Notes under the pieces: generated by a model
Databases searched by the model: none
Seen by the model: only the letters and a program-made list of their open reading frames with translations
What the model was told of the DNA's origin: nothing
Program-made: the position numbers and the translations under genes
Assembly: GCF_000765695.2 (NCBI RefSeq)
Contig: NZ_JRPB02000001.1
Coordinates: 1-64,000, forward strand
Source: Helicobacter sp. MIT 11-5569
GTDB taxonomy: Bacteria; Campylobacterota; Campylobacteria; Campylobacterales; Helicobacteraceae
Reading direction: 5' to 3'
DNA length: 64,000 nt
Shown here: positions 1 to 9,086 of the stretch, in pieces
Layout: every line of letters starts with the position of its first letter
Position numbering within the stretch: the stretch's first letter is position 1

Positions 1-28
1 GATTAACCCCGCTTTTAACTTATTTGGC

Positions 29-34
29 TATAAT
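29..34 (+). promoter_or_regulatory. rpoD copy 1 promoter, -10 box
   Basis: TATAAT preceded by TTTGGC, 61 bases before the ATG at 95. AT-rich upstream sequence and no clear -35 are typical of sigma-70 promoters in this phylum. Confidence 0.65.
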
Positions 35-94
35 GCTTGATTTTTCATGATTTTAAAAAGAATTTAATGCCATTTTAATCTTTTGGAGTTCCTA

Positions 95-1954
95 ATGTCT
101 GCAAAAACTATCAATCAACAGCTTGATGAATTATTCCAAAATGCTCTCAAATATGTTTCTTATGAAAAAGTTGCACAAGTTTTAGGAAAGCTCCCAACAG
201 CAACACAAGCAAAAAAAGTTAGTGAATTAGCAAAAAAATATGATAAACAATTAATGTCTGCTTCAGAAGTTGCAAAGATTCTAAACCAAGATGATGCAAG
301 AAAAATCAAAGAAGATAAAAAACGTCTTTTAGATGAAGAATTAGAAGATGAATTTGATTTTATGAAAGAAAGAGAACTTTTAGAATGGAGTAGAAGTGAT
401 AGCCCAGTTAGAATGTATCTAAGAGAAATGGGACAGATTCCATTATTAACAAGAGATGAAGAAATAGAGCTTAGTAAAAATATAGAGCTTGGGGAAAATA
501 TTATTTTAGATGCAATTTGTTCTGTTCCTTATTTAATTGATTTTATTTTAGATTATAAAGAAGCACTAATTAATAGAGAAAGACGCGTTAAAGAACTTTT
601 TAAAAGCTTTGATGATGAAGAAGAAGGCAAAGAAGAAGAGGGAGAAGAAAGCGAAGAGGAAGAAGAAAGAGATGGAGAAGAAGGAGAAGAATCTAAAAAG
701 CCCATTAGTAAAAAAGACCAAAAACGTGTAGAAAAAGTCTTAATCAGTTTTAAAGCTTTAGAAAAAGCAAAAAAAGATTGGTTAAAGACTTGGGAACAAG
801 AAAAAGGAAATGAAAACTCTAAAGATATGCTATATCTTTTAACCTTAGCACATAAAAAACAATTCTTAAAAGAAAAGCTTTTAGATTTAGGACCTACAAG
901 CAAACTTATTAATGAGCTTGTAAAAGCAATGGAAAATACAATTAAAAGTGATGAAGGATTTGATAAAGAATTAAAACGTTTAGAATATCGCTTGCCACTC
1001 TTTAATGATATTTTGCTTGCAAACCATAAAAAGATTCTGGATAATATTACAGAAATGAATAAAGCAGAAATTACCGCAGCAGTGCCAGAAGCAACAATGG
1101 TATCAACTTATATGGAGATTAAAAAACTCTTCCAAACAAAAGCAGCGAGTGAAGGAAGCTTTGATTTAGAGCCAGAAAAACTCAAGCAAATCTTAGAACA
1201 AATCAAACGTGGTAAAGATATTGCAGATAAAGCCAAAACAAAAATGGCAAAATCTAATCTAAGGCTTGTGGTGAGTATTGCGAAGCGTTATACAAACAGA
1301 GGGCTTCCTTTCTTGGATTTGATTCAAGAAGGCAATATTGGTTTAATGAAAGCTGTGGATAAGTTTGAGTATAAAAAGGGTTATCGTTTCTCTACCTATG
1401 CAACATGGTGGATTCGTCAAGCAATCTCCCGCGCAGTAGCCGACCAAGCCCGCACAATTAGAATCCCTATTCATATGATTGAAACCATTAATCGTATCAA
1501 TAAAATTATGCGTAAATTTCTACAAGAAGAAGGAAAAGAACCAGATTTAGAAAAAATTGCAGAAGAAGTGGGCTTACCCATTGATAAAGTAAAAAATGTG
1601 ATTAAGATTACAAAAGAACCCATTAGTCTTGAAGCTCCTATTGGAAATGGAGAAGATGGAAAGTTTGGAGATTTCGTAGAAGATAAAAGCTCTATTGGAC
1701 CTATGGATCATATTTTAAAAGAAGATTTAAAAAGTCAAATTGATGATGTTTTAGACCAACTCAATGAAAGAGAAAAAGCAGTAATACGTATGCGCTTTGG
1801 ATTATTAGATGATGAATCTGATAGAACTTTAGAAGAAATTGGAAAAGAATTAAATGTTACAAGAGAGAGAGTTAGACAAATAGAATCTAGTGCAATTAAA
1901 AAACTAAAACATCCAAAAGTAGGAAGAAAGTTAAAGAATTATATTGAGGATTAA
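95..1954 (+). CDS. rpoD: RNA polymerase primary sigma factor RpoD, tandem copy 1
   Basis: Housekeeping sigma-70 of 619 aa, which directs RNA polymerase to most promoters. Region 1.2 ([21 protein letters not shown]) lies near residues 103-127, a very acidic Glu-rich insert at about 173-199, region 2 (core binding and -10 recognition, [22 protein letters not shown]) near 380-460, and the region 4 helix-turn-helix ([20 protein letters not shown]) near 580-600. The ATG at 95 is chosen because GGAG sits six bases upstream; the in-frame TTG at 83 overlaps that site. This copy reads AKRYTNRG at residues 396-403, against AKHFTNRG in copy 2. It is followed 88 bp downstream by a second complete rpoD with the same leader. 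Family assignment is certain; that both copies really exist is less so. Confidence 0.95.
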   Translation: MSAKTINQQLDELFQNALKYVSYEKVAQVLGKLPTATQAKKVSELAKKYDKQLMSASEVAKILNQDDARKIKEDKKRLLDEELEDEFDFMKERELLEWSRSDSPVRMYLREMGQIPLLTRDEEIELSKNIELGENIILDAICSVPYLIDFILDYKEALINRERRVKELFKSFDDEEEGKEEEGEESEEEEERDGEEGEESKKPISKKDQKRVEKVLISFKALEKAKKDWLKTWEQEKGNENSKDMLYLLTLAHKKQFLKEKLLDLGPTSKLINELVKAMENTIKSDEGFDKELKRLEYRLPLFNDILLANHKKILDNITEMNKAEITAAVPEATMVSTYMEIKKLFQTKAASEGSFDLEPEKLKQILEQIKRGKDIADKAKTKMAKSNLRLVVSIAKRYTNRGLPFLDLIQEGNIGLMKAVDKFEYKKGYRFSTYATWWIRQAISRAVADQARTIRIPIHMIETINRINKIMRKFLQEEGKEPDLEKIAEEVGLPIDKVKNVIKITKEPISLEAPIGNGEDGKFGDFVEDKSSIGPMDHILKEDLKSQIDDVLDQLNEREKAVIRMRFGLLDDESDRTLEEIGKELNVTRERVRQIESSAIKKLKHPKVGRKLKNYIED

Positions 1955-1976
1955 CCCCGCTTTTAACTTATTTGGC

Positions 1977-1982
1977 TATAAT
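1977..1982 (+). promoter_or_regulatory. rpoD copy 2 promoter, -10 box
   Basis: Exact duplicate of the copy 1 promoter, just after the copy 1 stop codon. If the tandem is real, copy 2 can be transcribed independently as well as by read-through. Confidence 0.65.
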
Positions 1983-2042
1983 GCTTGATTTTTCATGATT
2001 TTAAAAAGAATTTAATGCCATTTTAATCTTTTGGAGTTCCTA

Positions 2043-3902
2043 ATGTCTGCAAAAACTATCAATCAACAGCTTGATGAATTATTCCAAAATGCTCTCAAAT
2101 ATGTTTCTTATGAAAAAGTTGCACAAGTTTTAGGAAAGCTCCCAACAGCAACACAAGCAAAAAAAGTTAGTGAATTAGCAAAAAAATATGATAAACAATT
2201 AATGTCTGCTTCAGAAGTTGCAAAGATTCTAAACCAAGATGATGCAAGAAAAATCAAAGAAGATAAAAAACGTCTTTTAGATGAAGAATTAGAAGATGAA
2301 TTTGATTTTATGAAAGAAAGAGAACTTTTAGAATGGAGTAGAAGTGATAGCCCAGTTAGAATGTATCTAAGAGAAATGGGACAGATTCCATTATTAACAA
2401 GAGATGAAGAAATAGAGCTTAGTAAAAATATAGAGCTTGGGGAAAATATTATTTTAGATGCAATTTGTTCTGTTCCTTATTTAATTGATTTTATTTTAGA
2501 TTATAAAGAAGCACTAATTAATAGAGAAAGACGCGTTAAAGAACTTTTTAAAAGCTTTGATGATGAAGAAGAAGGCAAAGAAGAAGAGGGAGAAGAAAGC
2601 GAAGAGGAAGAAGAAAGAGATGGAGAAGAAGGAGAAGAATCTAAAAAGCCCATTAGTAAAAAAGACCAAAAACGTGTAGAAAAAGTCTTAATCAGTTTTA
2701 AAGCTTTAGAAAAAGCAAAAAAAGATTGGTTAAAGACTTGGGAACAAGAAAAAGGAAATGAAAACTCTAAAGATATGCTATATCTTTTAACCTTAGCACA
2801 TAAAAAACAATTCTTAAAAGAAAAGCTTTTAGATTTAGGACCTACAAGCAAACTTATTAATGAGCTTGTAAAAGCAATGGAAAATACAATTAAAAGTGAT
2901 GAAGGATTTGATAAAGAATTAAAACGTTTAGAATATCGCTTGCCACTCTTTAATGATATTTTGCTTGCAAACCATAAAAAGATTCTGGATAATATTACAG
3001 AAATGAATAAAGCAGAAATTACCGCAGCAGTGCCAGAAGCAACAATGGTATCAACTTATATGGAGATTAAAAAACTCTTCCAAACAAAAGCAGCGAGTGA
3101 AGGAAGCTTTGATTTAGAGCCAGAAAAACTCAAGCAAATCTTAGAACAAATCAAACGTGGTAAAGATATTGCAGATAAAGCCAAAACAAAAATGGCAAAA
3201 TCTAATCTAAGGCTTGTGGTGAGTATTGCAAAACACTTCACTAATCGCGGATTACCATTTTTAGACCTTATCCAAGAAGGCAATATTGGTTTAATGAAAG
3301 CTGTGGATAAGTTTGAGTATAAAAAGGGTTATCGTTTCTCTACCTATGCAACATGGTGGATTCGTCAAGCAATCTCCCGCGCAGTAGCCGACCAAGCCCG
3401 CACAATTAGAATCCCTATTCATATGATTGAAACCATTAATCGTATCAATAAAATTATGCGTAAATTTCTACAAGAAGAAGGAAAAGAACCAGATTTAGAA
3501 AAAATTGCAGAAGAAGTGGGCTTACCCATTGATAAAGTAAAAAATGTGATTAAGATTACAAAAGAACCCATTAGTCTTGAAGCTCCTATTGGAAATGGAG
3601 AAGATGGAAAGTTTGGAGATTTCGTAGAAGATAAAAGCTCTATTGGACCTATGGATCATATTTTAAAAGAAGATTTAAAAAGTCAAATTGATGATGTTTT
3701 AGACCAACTCAATGAAAGAGAAAAAGCAGTAATACGTATGCGCTTTGGATTATTAGATGATGAATCTGATAGAACTTTAGAAGAAATTGGAAAAGAATTA
3801 AATGTTACAAGAGAGAGAGTTAGACAAATAGAATCTAGTGCAATTAAAAAACTAAAACATCCAAAAGTAGGAAGAAAGTTAAAGAATTATATTGAGGATT
3901 AA
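2043..3902 (+). CDS. rpoD: RNA polymerase primary sigma factor RpoD, tandem copy 2
   Basis: Second full-length sigma-70 (619 aa), offset by exactly 1948 bp from copy 1 and apparently identical to it outside 3230-3272. In that patch 15 consecutive codons differ; the protein changes only at residues 398-399 (Arg-Tyr in copy 1, His-Phe here), in region 2.1/2.2, which contacts the beta-prime subunit. The promoter, SD site and start are duplicated too, so both copies should be expressed. The sequence after the stop diverges from that after copy 1, which marks the right end of the duplication. Tandem duplication of a primary sigma gene is unusual; an assembly error is the main alternative. Confidence 0.9.
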   Translation: MSAKTINQQLDELFQNALKYVSYEKVAQVLGKLPTATQAKKVSELAKKYDKQLMSASEVAKILNQDDARKIKEDKKRLLDEELEDEFDFMKERELLEWSRSDSPVRMYLREMGQIPLLTRDEEIELSKNIELGENIILDAICSVPYLIDFILDYKEALINRERRVKELFKSFDDEEEGKEEEGEESEEEEERDGEEGEESKKPISKKDQKRVEKVLISFKALEKAKKDWLKTWEQEKGNENSKDMLYLLTLAHKKQFLKEKLLDLGPTSKLINELVKAMENTIKSDEGFDKELKRLEYRLPLFNDILLANHKKILDNITEMNKAEITAAVPEATMVSTYMEIKKLFQTKAASEGSFDLEPEKLKQILEQIKRGKDIADKAKTKMAKSNLRLVVSIAKHFTNRGLPFLDLIQEGNIGLMKAVDKFEYKKGYRFSTYATWWIRQAISRAVADQARTIRIPIHMIETINRINKIMRKFLQEEGKEPDLEKIAEEVGLPIDKVKNVIKITKEPISLEAPIGNGEDGKFGDFVEDKSSIGPMDHILKEDLKSQIDDVLDQLNEREKAVIRMRFGLLDDESDRTLEEIGKELNVTRERVRQIESSAIKKLKHPKVGRKLKNYIED

Positions 3903-3983
3903 AACGAAACAATATTTTTTTAATTTAACAAGAGTCTATGGATTTGGAGAATCTTTTTAAGGTTTAGAATGTTGTTGTTTTGC

Positions 3984-3989
3984 TATAAT
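3984..3989 (+). promoter_or_regulatory. Promoter -10 box for small lipoprotein
   Basis: Extended -10 TTTTGCTATAAT. It lies 92 bases before the lipoprotein ATG and so implies a leader of about 85 nt, which contains a short reading frame. Confidence 0.6.
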
Positions 3990-4015
3990 CAAACTTTTAG
4001 CTAGAGATAAAATTT

Positions 4016-4084
4016 ATGCTTGCAAATTTGTTATTGCATTTTATCAAGGTTAAAAATCAAAAAAGGAAAAAGGATTGTCGATGA
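4016..4084 (+). CDS. Possible 22-aa leader peptide upstream of lipoprotein
   Basis: An ATG at 4016 opens a 22-codon frame whose TGA overlaps the lipoprotein ATG as ATGA (4081-4084). The peptide is basic toward its end (KNQKRKKDCR). No good SD precedes it. It could couple translation to the lipoprotein or be chance in an AT-rich leader. I give it low confidence. Confidence 0.2.
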   Translation: MLANLLLHFIKVKNQKRKKDCR

Positions 4085-4191
4085 AAAAGTTTTTATTGGG
4101 TTTAGGAATCTTTGCAGTAATGGTTGCAGTAAGTGGTTGTGAAAAACAAGAATATCAACATCCAGCACACAGAAGCGGTGCGGTAAAATAA
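4081..4191 (+). CDS. Small lipoprotein (36 aa)
   Basis: The 36-aa product starts with a lysine pair and a hydrophobic signal segment, then a lipobox VSGC at residues 17-20, predicting signal peptidase II cleavage and lipid attachment at Cys20. The mature part is only about 17 residues (CEKQEYQHPAH...). An AAGGA site 7 bases before the ATG supports the start. Very short lipoproteins of this shape are common in Helicobacter and Campylobacter but their roles are not established. It has its own promoter and shares a bidirectional terminator hairpin with the convergent gene. Confidence 0.75.
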   Translation: MKKFLLGLGIFAVMVAVSGCEKQEYQHPAHRSGAVK

Positions 4192-4210
4192 AGCCTTATT
4201 TGGCTTTATT
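4187..4210. terminator. Bidirectional terminator hairpin
   Basis: AATAAAGCC, loop TTATTT, GGCTTTATT: a perfect 9-bp stem overlapping the stop codons of the convergent lipoprotein and TRIC-family genes, with A/T runs on both sides. Confidence 0.65.
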
Positions 4211-4834
4211 GCTAGGATTAAATTTAAAAGTTGGTAATCCTAAATGATAGCGGATTGCAATCAGACGCACAACAAAGCCAATCACTAAGCAAATAATAAT
4301 AATCGTGTTTTCATCTATGGAAAAATAGTTCTTACTAATGTAAGTTCCTATTACATATAAGCTTCCAATGAGCAAAGAGATGCTTGCATAAAGTTCTTTT
4401 TGGAATACAAGTGGAATCCTAGCGCAAAATATATCGCGTAAAATTCCTCCAAATACTCCAGTAATAATTGCTCCAGCAACTGCCATTGCGCCACTAGGGT
4501 GTAAATCTAATCCGATACGCGCACCAATGACGCTAAATACAGAAAGCCCAAGCGCATCAAGCACCAAAAAAGTGCGTTCAAAGCGTGCTACAAAATATGG
4601 AATCTTTGTTGTTAAAAGTGCTGCAATACATATAAGTGCTAAATATTCAGGGTGCGCAACCCAAGTTAATGGATAATGCCCAAAGAGAACATCGCGGATA
4701 GAACCCCCGCCAATTGCTGTTACACAAGCGATAAATAATACGCCAAACCAGTCCATATTATGTCTTCCTGCTGCAAGTGCTCCTGTCATTCCTTCTGCTG
4801 TGATTCCAATAATATATAGGCTTGTTAATAGCAT
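4196..4834 (-). CDS. TRIC/UPF0126 (YicG-like) membrane protein
   Basis: A 212-aa inner-membrane protein of about seven hydrophobic segments made of two similar halves, each with a glycine-rich motif followed by Arg-Asp: AIGGGSIRDVLFG in the first and GVFGGILRDIF in the second. This is the signature of the UPF0126/TRIC family, whose bacterial members are proposed cation channels or glycine transporters; the substrate here is unknown. The start is the ATG at 4834, with GGAG six bases upstream; the TTG at 4846 overlaps the SD. One base separates it from the stop of the upstream HD gene, so the two are probably co-transcribed. Confidence 0.8.
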   Translation of the reverse strand: MLLTSLYIIGITAEGMTGALAAGRHNMDWFGVLFIACVTAIGGGSIRDVLFGHYPLTWVAHPEYLALICIAALLTTKIPYFVARFERTFLVLDALGLSVFSVIGARIGLDLHPSGAMAVAGAIITGVFGGILRDIFCARIPLVFQKELYASISLLIGSLYVIGTYISKNYFSIDENTIIIICLVIGFVVRLIAIRYHLGLPTFKFNPSNKAK

Positions 4835-4835
4835 T

Positions 4836-6053
4836 TTATTCTCCAAACTCCCTAAATAAGTAGCCTAAATCAATACCATTTAGAGTTTTTGCATTGTAAG
4901 AATATTCTAAATTTTTCGCTCCTTCTACTAAATCACGACTTTTAATGCCATGGCTTATAGAAATTTTTGCTTCTAAAAATGCGCTTAAATGGTCGCAATA
5001 TTTTAAAAATTCTCCAAAAATTGGAATTTGTGGATTGATTGTAGCAATTTCTTTTAAAAATTCTTCTCCACTTTTTTTGCTATAAATAACATTTTCATTG
5101 CATTTGTAGCGGTTTTTAAATTCATCTTGTGTGTAATAAATAATCTCTCGCGCAATTGTTTTTGGGACAATATTTAAAATTTTTTCTCTAACAGCCTCTT
5201 CTTCAATTTCTTTAATAAAAGCATCAAGTCCTTCAACATTTTTCTTGATTGGAGAGATAATATCGCGCGTTAGAATCTCGGGCAAATCATGGAATAAGCC
5301 ACAAAAGAAATGTTGAATTTGCATTGTTTTTGAAAATTTAAGATCATAGCCTAAAAGATATGCACAAAGAGCTACAACTAAAGTGTGTCCAAGCACAGAA
5401 GTGCAAGGAACTCGTGGTGTTTGACTCCAACGTTTTTGAAAACGTAGCTGCCCAAACATATTAACAAGCTCTTGCGTTTCTTTATAAAGCACAATCTGCC
5501 TAATGCCGGCTAATTGATAATGTTCTTGCACTTGTCTATCAATAGAATCTTTCGTGTTTTGGACATCATAAAGATAGGGATTGAAATGATAAATAATATC
5601 AAATTCCCATTTGGATGCGTAATAATGAGAGGCTTTTAGAATCTTTTTTTCTAAATTTTCGACTTCACCATAAAGATAACTGCGCATAGATTCCAAAAAA
5701 CCAAATCCTTTTAAATCCTCCTCTAACTGCGCGCAGACAAAATCAACTAAAGCTTTGTTATGTTTTTGGACAAGTTTATGAAATACGGGAGGTTTAATAT
5801 CTGTTAAGATAATGCGTTCAAGAAATTCATAGCAAAATTGCATAATTAGGCGTTCAAAATTAATCTCTACACCATTTTCTAGCATTTCATAATGTGCTAA
5901 AAGATAAGCAATAACAATTTTATGCGCTTGTTTGTCAAGCTCTATAAATTCTACTGGTGTAGCTTGGTCATTCCATCGTCTAATATTTGCAGCGACAAAA
6001 AATTTGCGCAAAAGAGAAAAGCTTAAAGAGGGTTTTGTAAGTTTAGATTCCAT
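4836..6053 (-). CDS. HD-domain phosphohydrolase
   Basis: A 405-aa cytoplasmic protein. The N-terminal part has RRWND...ELDKQAHKIVIAYLLA (residues 25-54), a pattern of one HD hydrolase family. The C-terminal half carries the metal-binding HD set: His223 (GHTLVV), His255-Asp256 (LFHDLPE) and Asp264 (TRD). Such proteins remove phosphate from nucleotides or related substrates; the substrate cannot be read from sequence. AGGA stands five bases before the ATG at 6053, and a minus-strand TATAAT (6083-6078) lies about 25 bases upstream. It is the first gene of a two-gene unit with the TRIC-family protein. Confidence 0.75.
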   Translation of the reverse strand: MESKLTKPSLSFSLLRKFFVAANIRRWNDQATPVEFIELDKQAHKIVIAYLLAHYEMLENGVEINFERLIMQFCYEFLERIILTDIKPPVFHKLVQKHNKALVDFVCAQLEEDLKGFGFLESMRSYLYGEVENLEKKILKASHYYASKWEFDIIYHFNPYLYDVQNTKDSIDRQVQEHYQLAGIRQIVLYKETQELVNMFGQLRFQKRWSQTPRVPCTSVLGHTLVVALCAYLLGYDLKFSKTMQIQHFFCGLFHDLPEILTRDIISPIKKNVEGLDAFIKEIEEEAVREKILNIVPKTIAREIIYYTQDEFKNRYKCNENVIYSKKSGEEFLKEIATINPQIPIFGEFLKYCDHLSAFLEAKISISHGIKSRDLVEGAKNLEYSYNAKTLNGIDLGYLFREFGE

Positions 6054-6077
6054 AAGTTTCCTAATATTTTTGTGCGA

Positions 6078-6083
6078 TTATAC
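6078..6083 (-). promoter_or_regulatory. Promoter -10 box for HD hydrolase gene
   Basis: Minus-strand TATAAT preceded by TTTTGG, 25 bases upstream of the ATG at 6053. Confidence 0.5.
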
Positions 6084-6146
6084 CAAAACAAGAATCTTTA
6101 ACTTTTTTATTTGCTTTTTGTTAATCAAATTAAAGCGCAGTTTGGG

Positions 6147-6152
6147 TAAAAT
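6147..6152 (+). promoter_or_regulatory. Probable ccsBA promoter, -10 box
   Basis: TAAAAT preceded by TTTGGG, 32 bases before the ATG at 6184 in the divergent HD/ccsBA intergenic region. Confidence 0.4.
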
Positions 6153-6183
6153 AGCGGGCTATTTTTATGTTTATGAGGAATCT

Positions 6184-8997
6184 ATGGAGATAATAAAAAA
6201 AATTACAAAAGGTATTGTTGAAGGATTCTGCAATTTTTGGGTTACATTTGTTTTATTAGTTGCTTATGGCAGTGCGTGTGGTGTTGCAACTTTTATGGAG
6301 AATGATTATGGAACGCCTAGTGCAAAAGCTTTGGTGTATAGCACACAATGGTTTGATTTACTACATTTGTTACTTATTTTAAATCTCATTGGTGTATTGA
6401 TTTTTTCACGTGCTTTGCAACGTAAGAAATATGCTTCGTTTCTATTCCATTTTTCTTTAGTTGTGATTTTTATAGGGGCTGCGATAACTCGTTATTATGG
6501 CTTTGAAGGTGTAATGCATATAAGAGAAGGGGAGCAGAGCAATACAATACAATCACAAGAAGAGTTTATTACTGTTTTAGCAAAAATTGATGATAAATTT
6601 TATCGTGCGTTTTTTCCAACGACAATAACGCCTTTAGTGCAAAAGCGATTCCAACAAAATCTTCCTTTAGAAGATGGAAATTTAGAAGTGCAATATATAG
6701 ATTTTACTCCTGCAAAAGATAAGATGGATTCAGATAAATTAAATGTTAAAGTAAGTTTTAAAGGTGAGAGTAAAGAGATTGAAGTAATCAAAAATACTGG
6801 AATGGAGCAAGTTGTTCCTTTTGTGCTTGGTGGTAAGAAATTTGCATTAGAGTGGGGTAGCCGCACGATTGTTTTACCTTTTGCGCTTGCATTAAAAGAT
6901 TTTCAGCTAGACCGCTATGCAGGTTCTATGAGTCCTTCATCGTATGCTTCAGATGTTGTGGTGATTGATTCTGTGAATAATATTGAAAAATCTTATCGTA
7001 TTTACATGAATAATGTCCTTGATTATGGGGGATTCCGTTTTTTTCAATCTTCGTATGATATGGATGAGCAAGGCACAATTTTATCAGTAAATAAAGACCC
7101 AGGGAAGATTCCAACATATATTGGTTATGCCTTGCTAACTATTGGGCTATTATGGGCAATGTTTGCTAAAAATGGACGTTTTTATCGCTTAGGGCAGTAT
7201 TTAAAAATGCAAAATCTTATAGTTGCGTTTGCATTTTGCTTTGGAATTTTAAGCGCAATACCACTACAAGCAAATCCACAAGCTGAAAACCCGCATACTG
7301 AAAATCCCCATGCTGGCGAAATGCTTGAGATTCCTCCTATCACCACAGAGAGTATTTTGGATTTAATTAAGAATCTTAAAGAAAAAAGTGGAGCGCATAC
7401 AGAAAAATTTGGGCGTTTAATCGTTCAGGATTTTGGCGGACGCATGAAGCCGCTTGATACACTTGCGATGGAATATACCCACAAAATGACAAAAAAAGAT
7501 GGATTTTTAGGGCTTAGTAATATGGAATTATTCTTAGGAATGATGGTGTATCCTAATGAGTTTAAAAAGGTGAAGATGTTGGCACTCTCCACACCAAAGC
7601 TTAAAGAAGTTATTGGCGTGGATAAAAATGAAAAATATGTAGCTTTTGAAGATTTATTTGTCGATGATACTTATAAGCTTACAAATTATTTAGAAGAAGC
7701 AAACCGCAAAAAGCCTGCAATGCGTGATAAATTTGATAAAGATGTTATTAGCCTTGATGAGCGGGTTAATGTAGCATATTTGATTTATACTGCACAATCT
7801 TTAAAAATTATTCCTGATTTTAATAAAGAAAGCGATAAATGGTTTGCTCCAAGTGAAGCGATTGCTGGTTTTGATAAAGAAAATGCAACCCAACTTCAAA
7901 AGCTTTTTGGTGCATATTTTAATAGTTTTCATTATGGTTTGGTGGAAAATAATTGGGAAAATGCAGATTTAGCTATAAATGCGCTTAATGCGATTCAACA
8001 TAAGTTTGGAGAAGATTTAATCCCGCCTAAAATACAAATTGATTTAGAAATTTTTCTTAATCATTATAATTTATTTGAAAATCTAACACCACTTTATCTT
8101 TGTTTTGGAATCTTATTATTTTCTATCGTGCTTGTGCAGATTTTTAGGCATAAACAAGCAGATATTTTAGCAAGTCGCATTGTGCATTGGATTATTGCGC
8201 TTTTGGTTTTAGGGCATACGATCGCATTAGGATTGCGTTGGTATGTTGGCGGGCATGCACCTTGGAGTAATGCCTATGAATCAATGATTTATATTGCTTG
8301 GGCTGCTGGAGTTTCTGGGGTTGTGTTCTTTAGAAAAAGTTATTTGGCACAAAGTATGGCAAGCTTTTTGGCTGGAATCTCTTTATTTGTCGCGCATTTA
8401 GGGTTTATGGATCCTCAAATTGGGAATCTTGTTCCTGTTCTTAAATCTTATTGGCTTAATATCCATGTTTCAATCATTACAGCAAGCTATGGATTTTTAG
8501 GTTTATGTTTTATGCTCGGTGCATTAACGCTGTTTTTATTTATTTTTAGAAGCGAAAAATATCCAGAGCTTGATCGCACGATTCTAACTTTACATACAAT
8601 TAATGAAATGGCGATGATACTAGGGCTTGCAATGCTAACTGTGGGTAATTTCTTAGGTGGTGTGTGGGCAAATGAATCTTGGGGAAGATATTGGGGATGG
8701 GACCCAAAAGAGACTTGGGCATTGATTTCTATTGTGGTGTATGTGATTGTGCTACATGCGAGATTTATTCCTAAGGGGAATAATCCTTATGTGTTTGCTT
8801 CACTAAGTGTTGTAGCATTTTATTCTATTTTGATGACATATTTTGGGGTTAATTTCTATCTTTCTGGATTGCATTCTTATGCTGCTGGAGACCCATTACC
8901 AATTCCGGTTTTTTTATATTATTTTATTGGGGCTACTATTCTTTTAATCCTATTAGCAGCACGCAAAGGAGATTTACCACCACCAAAATTACCTTAG
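6184..8997 (+). CDS. ccsA: Cytochrome c synthetase CcsBA (system II, fused)
   Basis: A 937-aa polytopic inner-membrane protein that exports heme and attaches it to CXXCH motifs of c-type cytochromes in the periplasm. The ResB/CcsB half is N-terminal (hydrophobic segments and a large periplasmic domain ending near residue 335); the CcsA half is C-terminal with the WWD heme-handling motif (WGRYWGWDPKETWA, near residue 830) and conserved histidines in the last third. CcsBA as one polypeptide is known from Helicobacter, where it has served as a model enzyme. GAGGA four bases before the ATG at 6184 sets the start; the frame stays open further upstream but overlaps the divergent gene. A small ENPHTENPH repeat lies in the periplasmic linker. 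Confidence 0.93.
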   Translation: MEIIKKITKGIVEGFCNFWVTFVLLVAYGSACGVATFMENDYGTPSAKALVYSTQWFDLLHLLLILNLIGVLIFSRALQRKKYASFLFHFSLVVIFIGAAITRYYGFEGVMHIREGEQSNTIQSQEEFITVLAKIDDKFYRAFFPTTITPLVQKRFQQNLPLEDGNLEVQYIDFTPAKDKMDSDKLNVKVSFKGESKEIEVIKNTGMEQVVPFVLGGKKFALEWGSRTIVLPFALALKDFQLDRYAGSMSPSSYASDVVVIDSVNNIEKSYRIYMNNVLDYGGFRFFQSSYDMDEQGTILSVNKDPGKIPTYIGYALLTIGLLWAMFAKNGRFYRLGQYLKMQNLIVAFAFCFGILSAIPLQANPQAENPHTENPHAGEMLEIPPITTESILDLIKNLKEKSGAHTEKFGRLIVQDFGGRMKPLDTLAMEYTHKMTKKDGFLGLSNMELFLGMMVYPNEFKKVKMLALSTPKLKEVIGVDKNEKYVAFEDLFVDDTYKLTNYLEEANRKKPAMRDKFDKDVISLDERVNVAYLIYTAQSLKIIPDFNKESDKWFAPSEAIAGFDKENATQLQKLFGAYFNSFHYGLVENNWENADLAINALNAIQHKFGEDLIPPKIQIDLEIFLNHYNLFENLTPLYLCFGILLFSIVLVQIFRHKQADILASRIVHWIIALLVLGHTIALGLRWYVGGHAPWSNAYESMIYIAWAAGVSGVVFFRKSYLAQSMASFLAGISLFVAHLGFMDPQIGNLVPVLKSYWLNIHVSIITASYGFLGLCFMLGALTLFLFIFRSEKYPELDRTILTLHTINEMAMILGLAMLTVGNFLGGVWANESWGRYWGWDPKETWALISIVVYVIVLHARFIPKGNNPYVFASLSVVAFYSILMTYFGVNFYLSGLHSYAAGDPLPIPVFLYYFIGATILLILLAARKGDLPPPKLP

Positions 8998-9044
8998 TTT
9001 TAAAGGAATCTTTGTAATTAAGAGTGAATTATTTAAATTTTTGG

Positions 9045-9050
9045 TATAAT
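9045..9050 (+). promoter_or_regulatory. thrS operon promoter, -10 box
   Basis: TATAAT preceded by TTTTGG, 37 bases upstream of the thrS ATG. Confidence 0.6.
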
Positions 9051-9086
9051 CAGAGGTTATTTTTGAAATATTAAGGGTAATATTTT

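Larger units (their letters stand above)
1..3902. repeat. Direct tandem repeat of rpoD, unit 1948 bp
   Basis: Bases 1-1954 match 1949-3902. The unit includes the 94-bp leader with its promoter and the whole gene. The only mismatches I found are 20 substitutions between 1282 and 1324 (3230-3272 in the second unit). Bases 1-6 (GATTAA) equal the last six bases of the gene, so the repeat may extend left of the window or the junction may lie in a 6-bp microhomology. Confidence 0.9.

Noticed and set aside
83-94. TTG start extending RpoD by four residues
   Set aside because: The TTG overlaps the GGAG ribosome-binding site of the ATG at 95. The same pattern was rejected at 4846, 19450 and 46719.
553-903. 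Antisense Ser/Phe-rich 116-codon frame inside rpoD (and its copy at 2501-2851)
   Set aside because: It is the complement of the Glu/Lys-rich tract, has no SD and biased Ser/Leu composition; a shadow.
5932-6183. N-terminal extension of CcsBA
   Set aside because: It is antisense to the HD gene and its promoter; GAGGA places the start at 6184.
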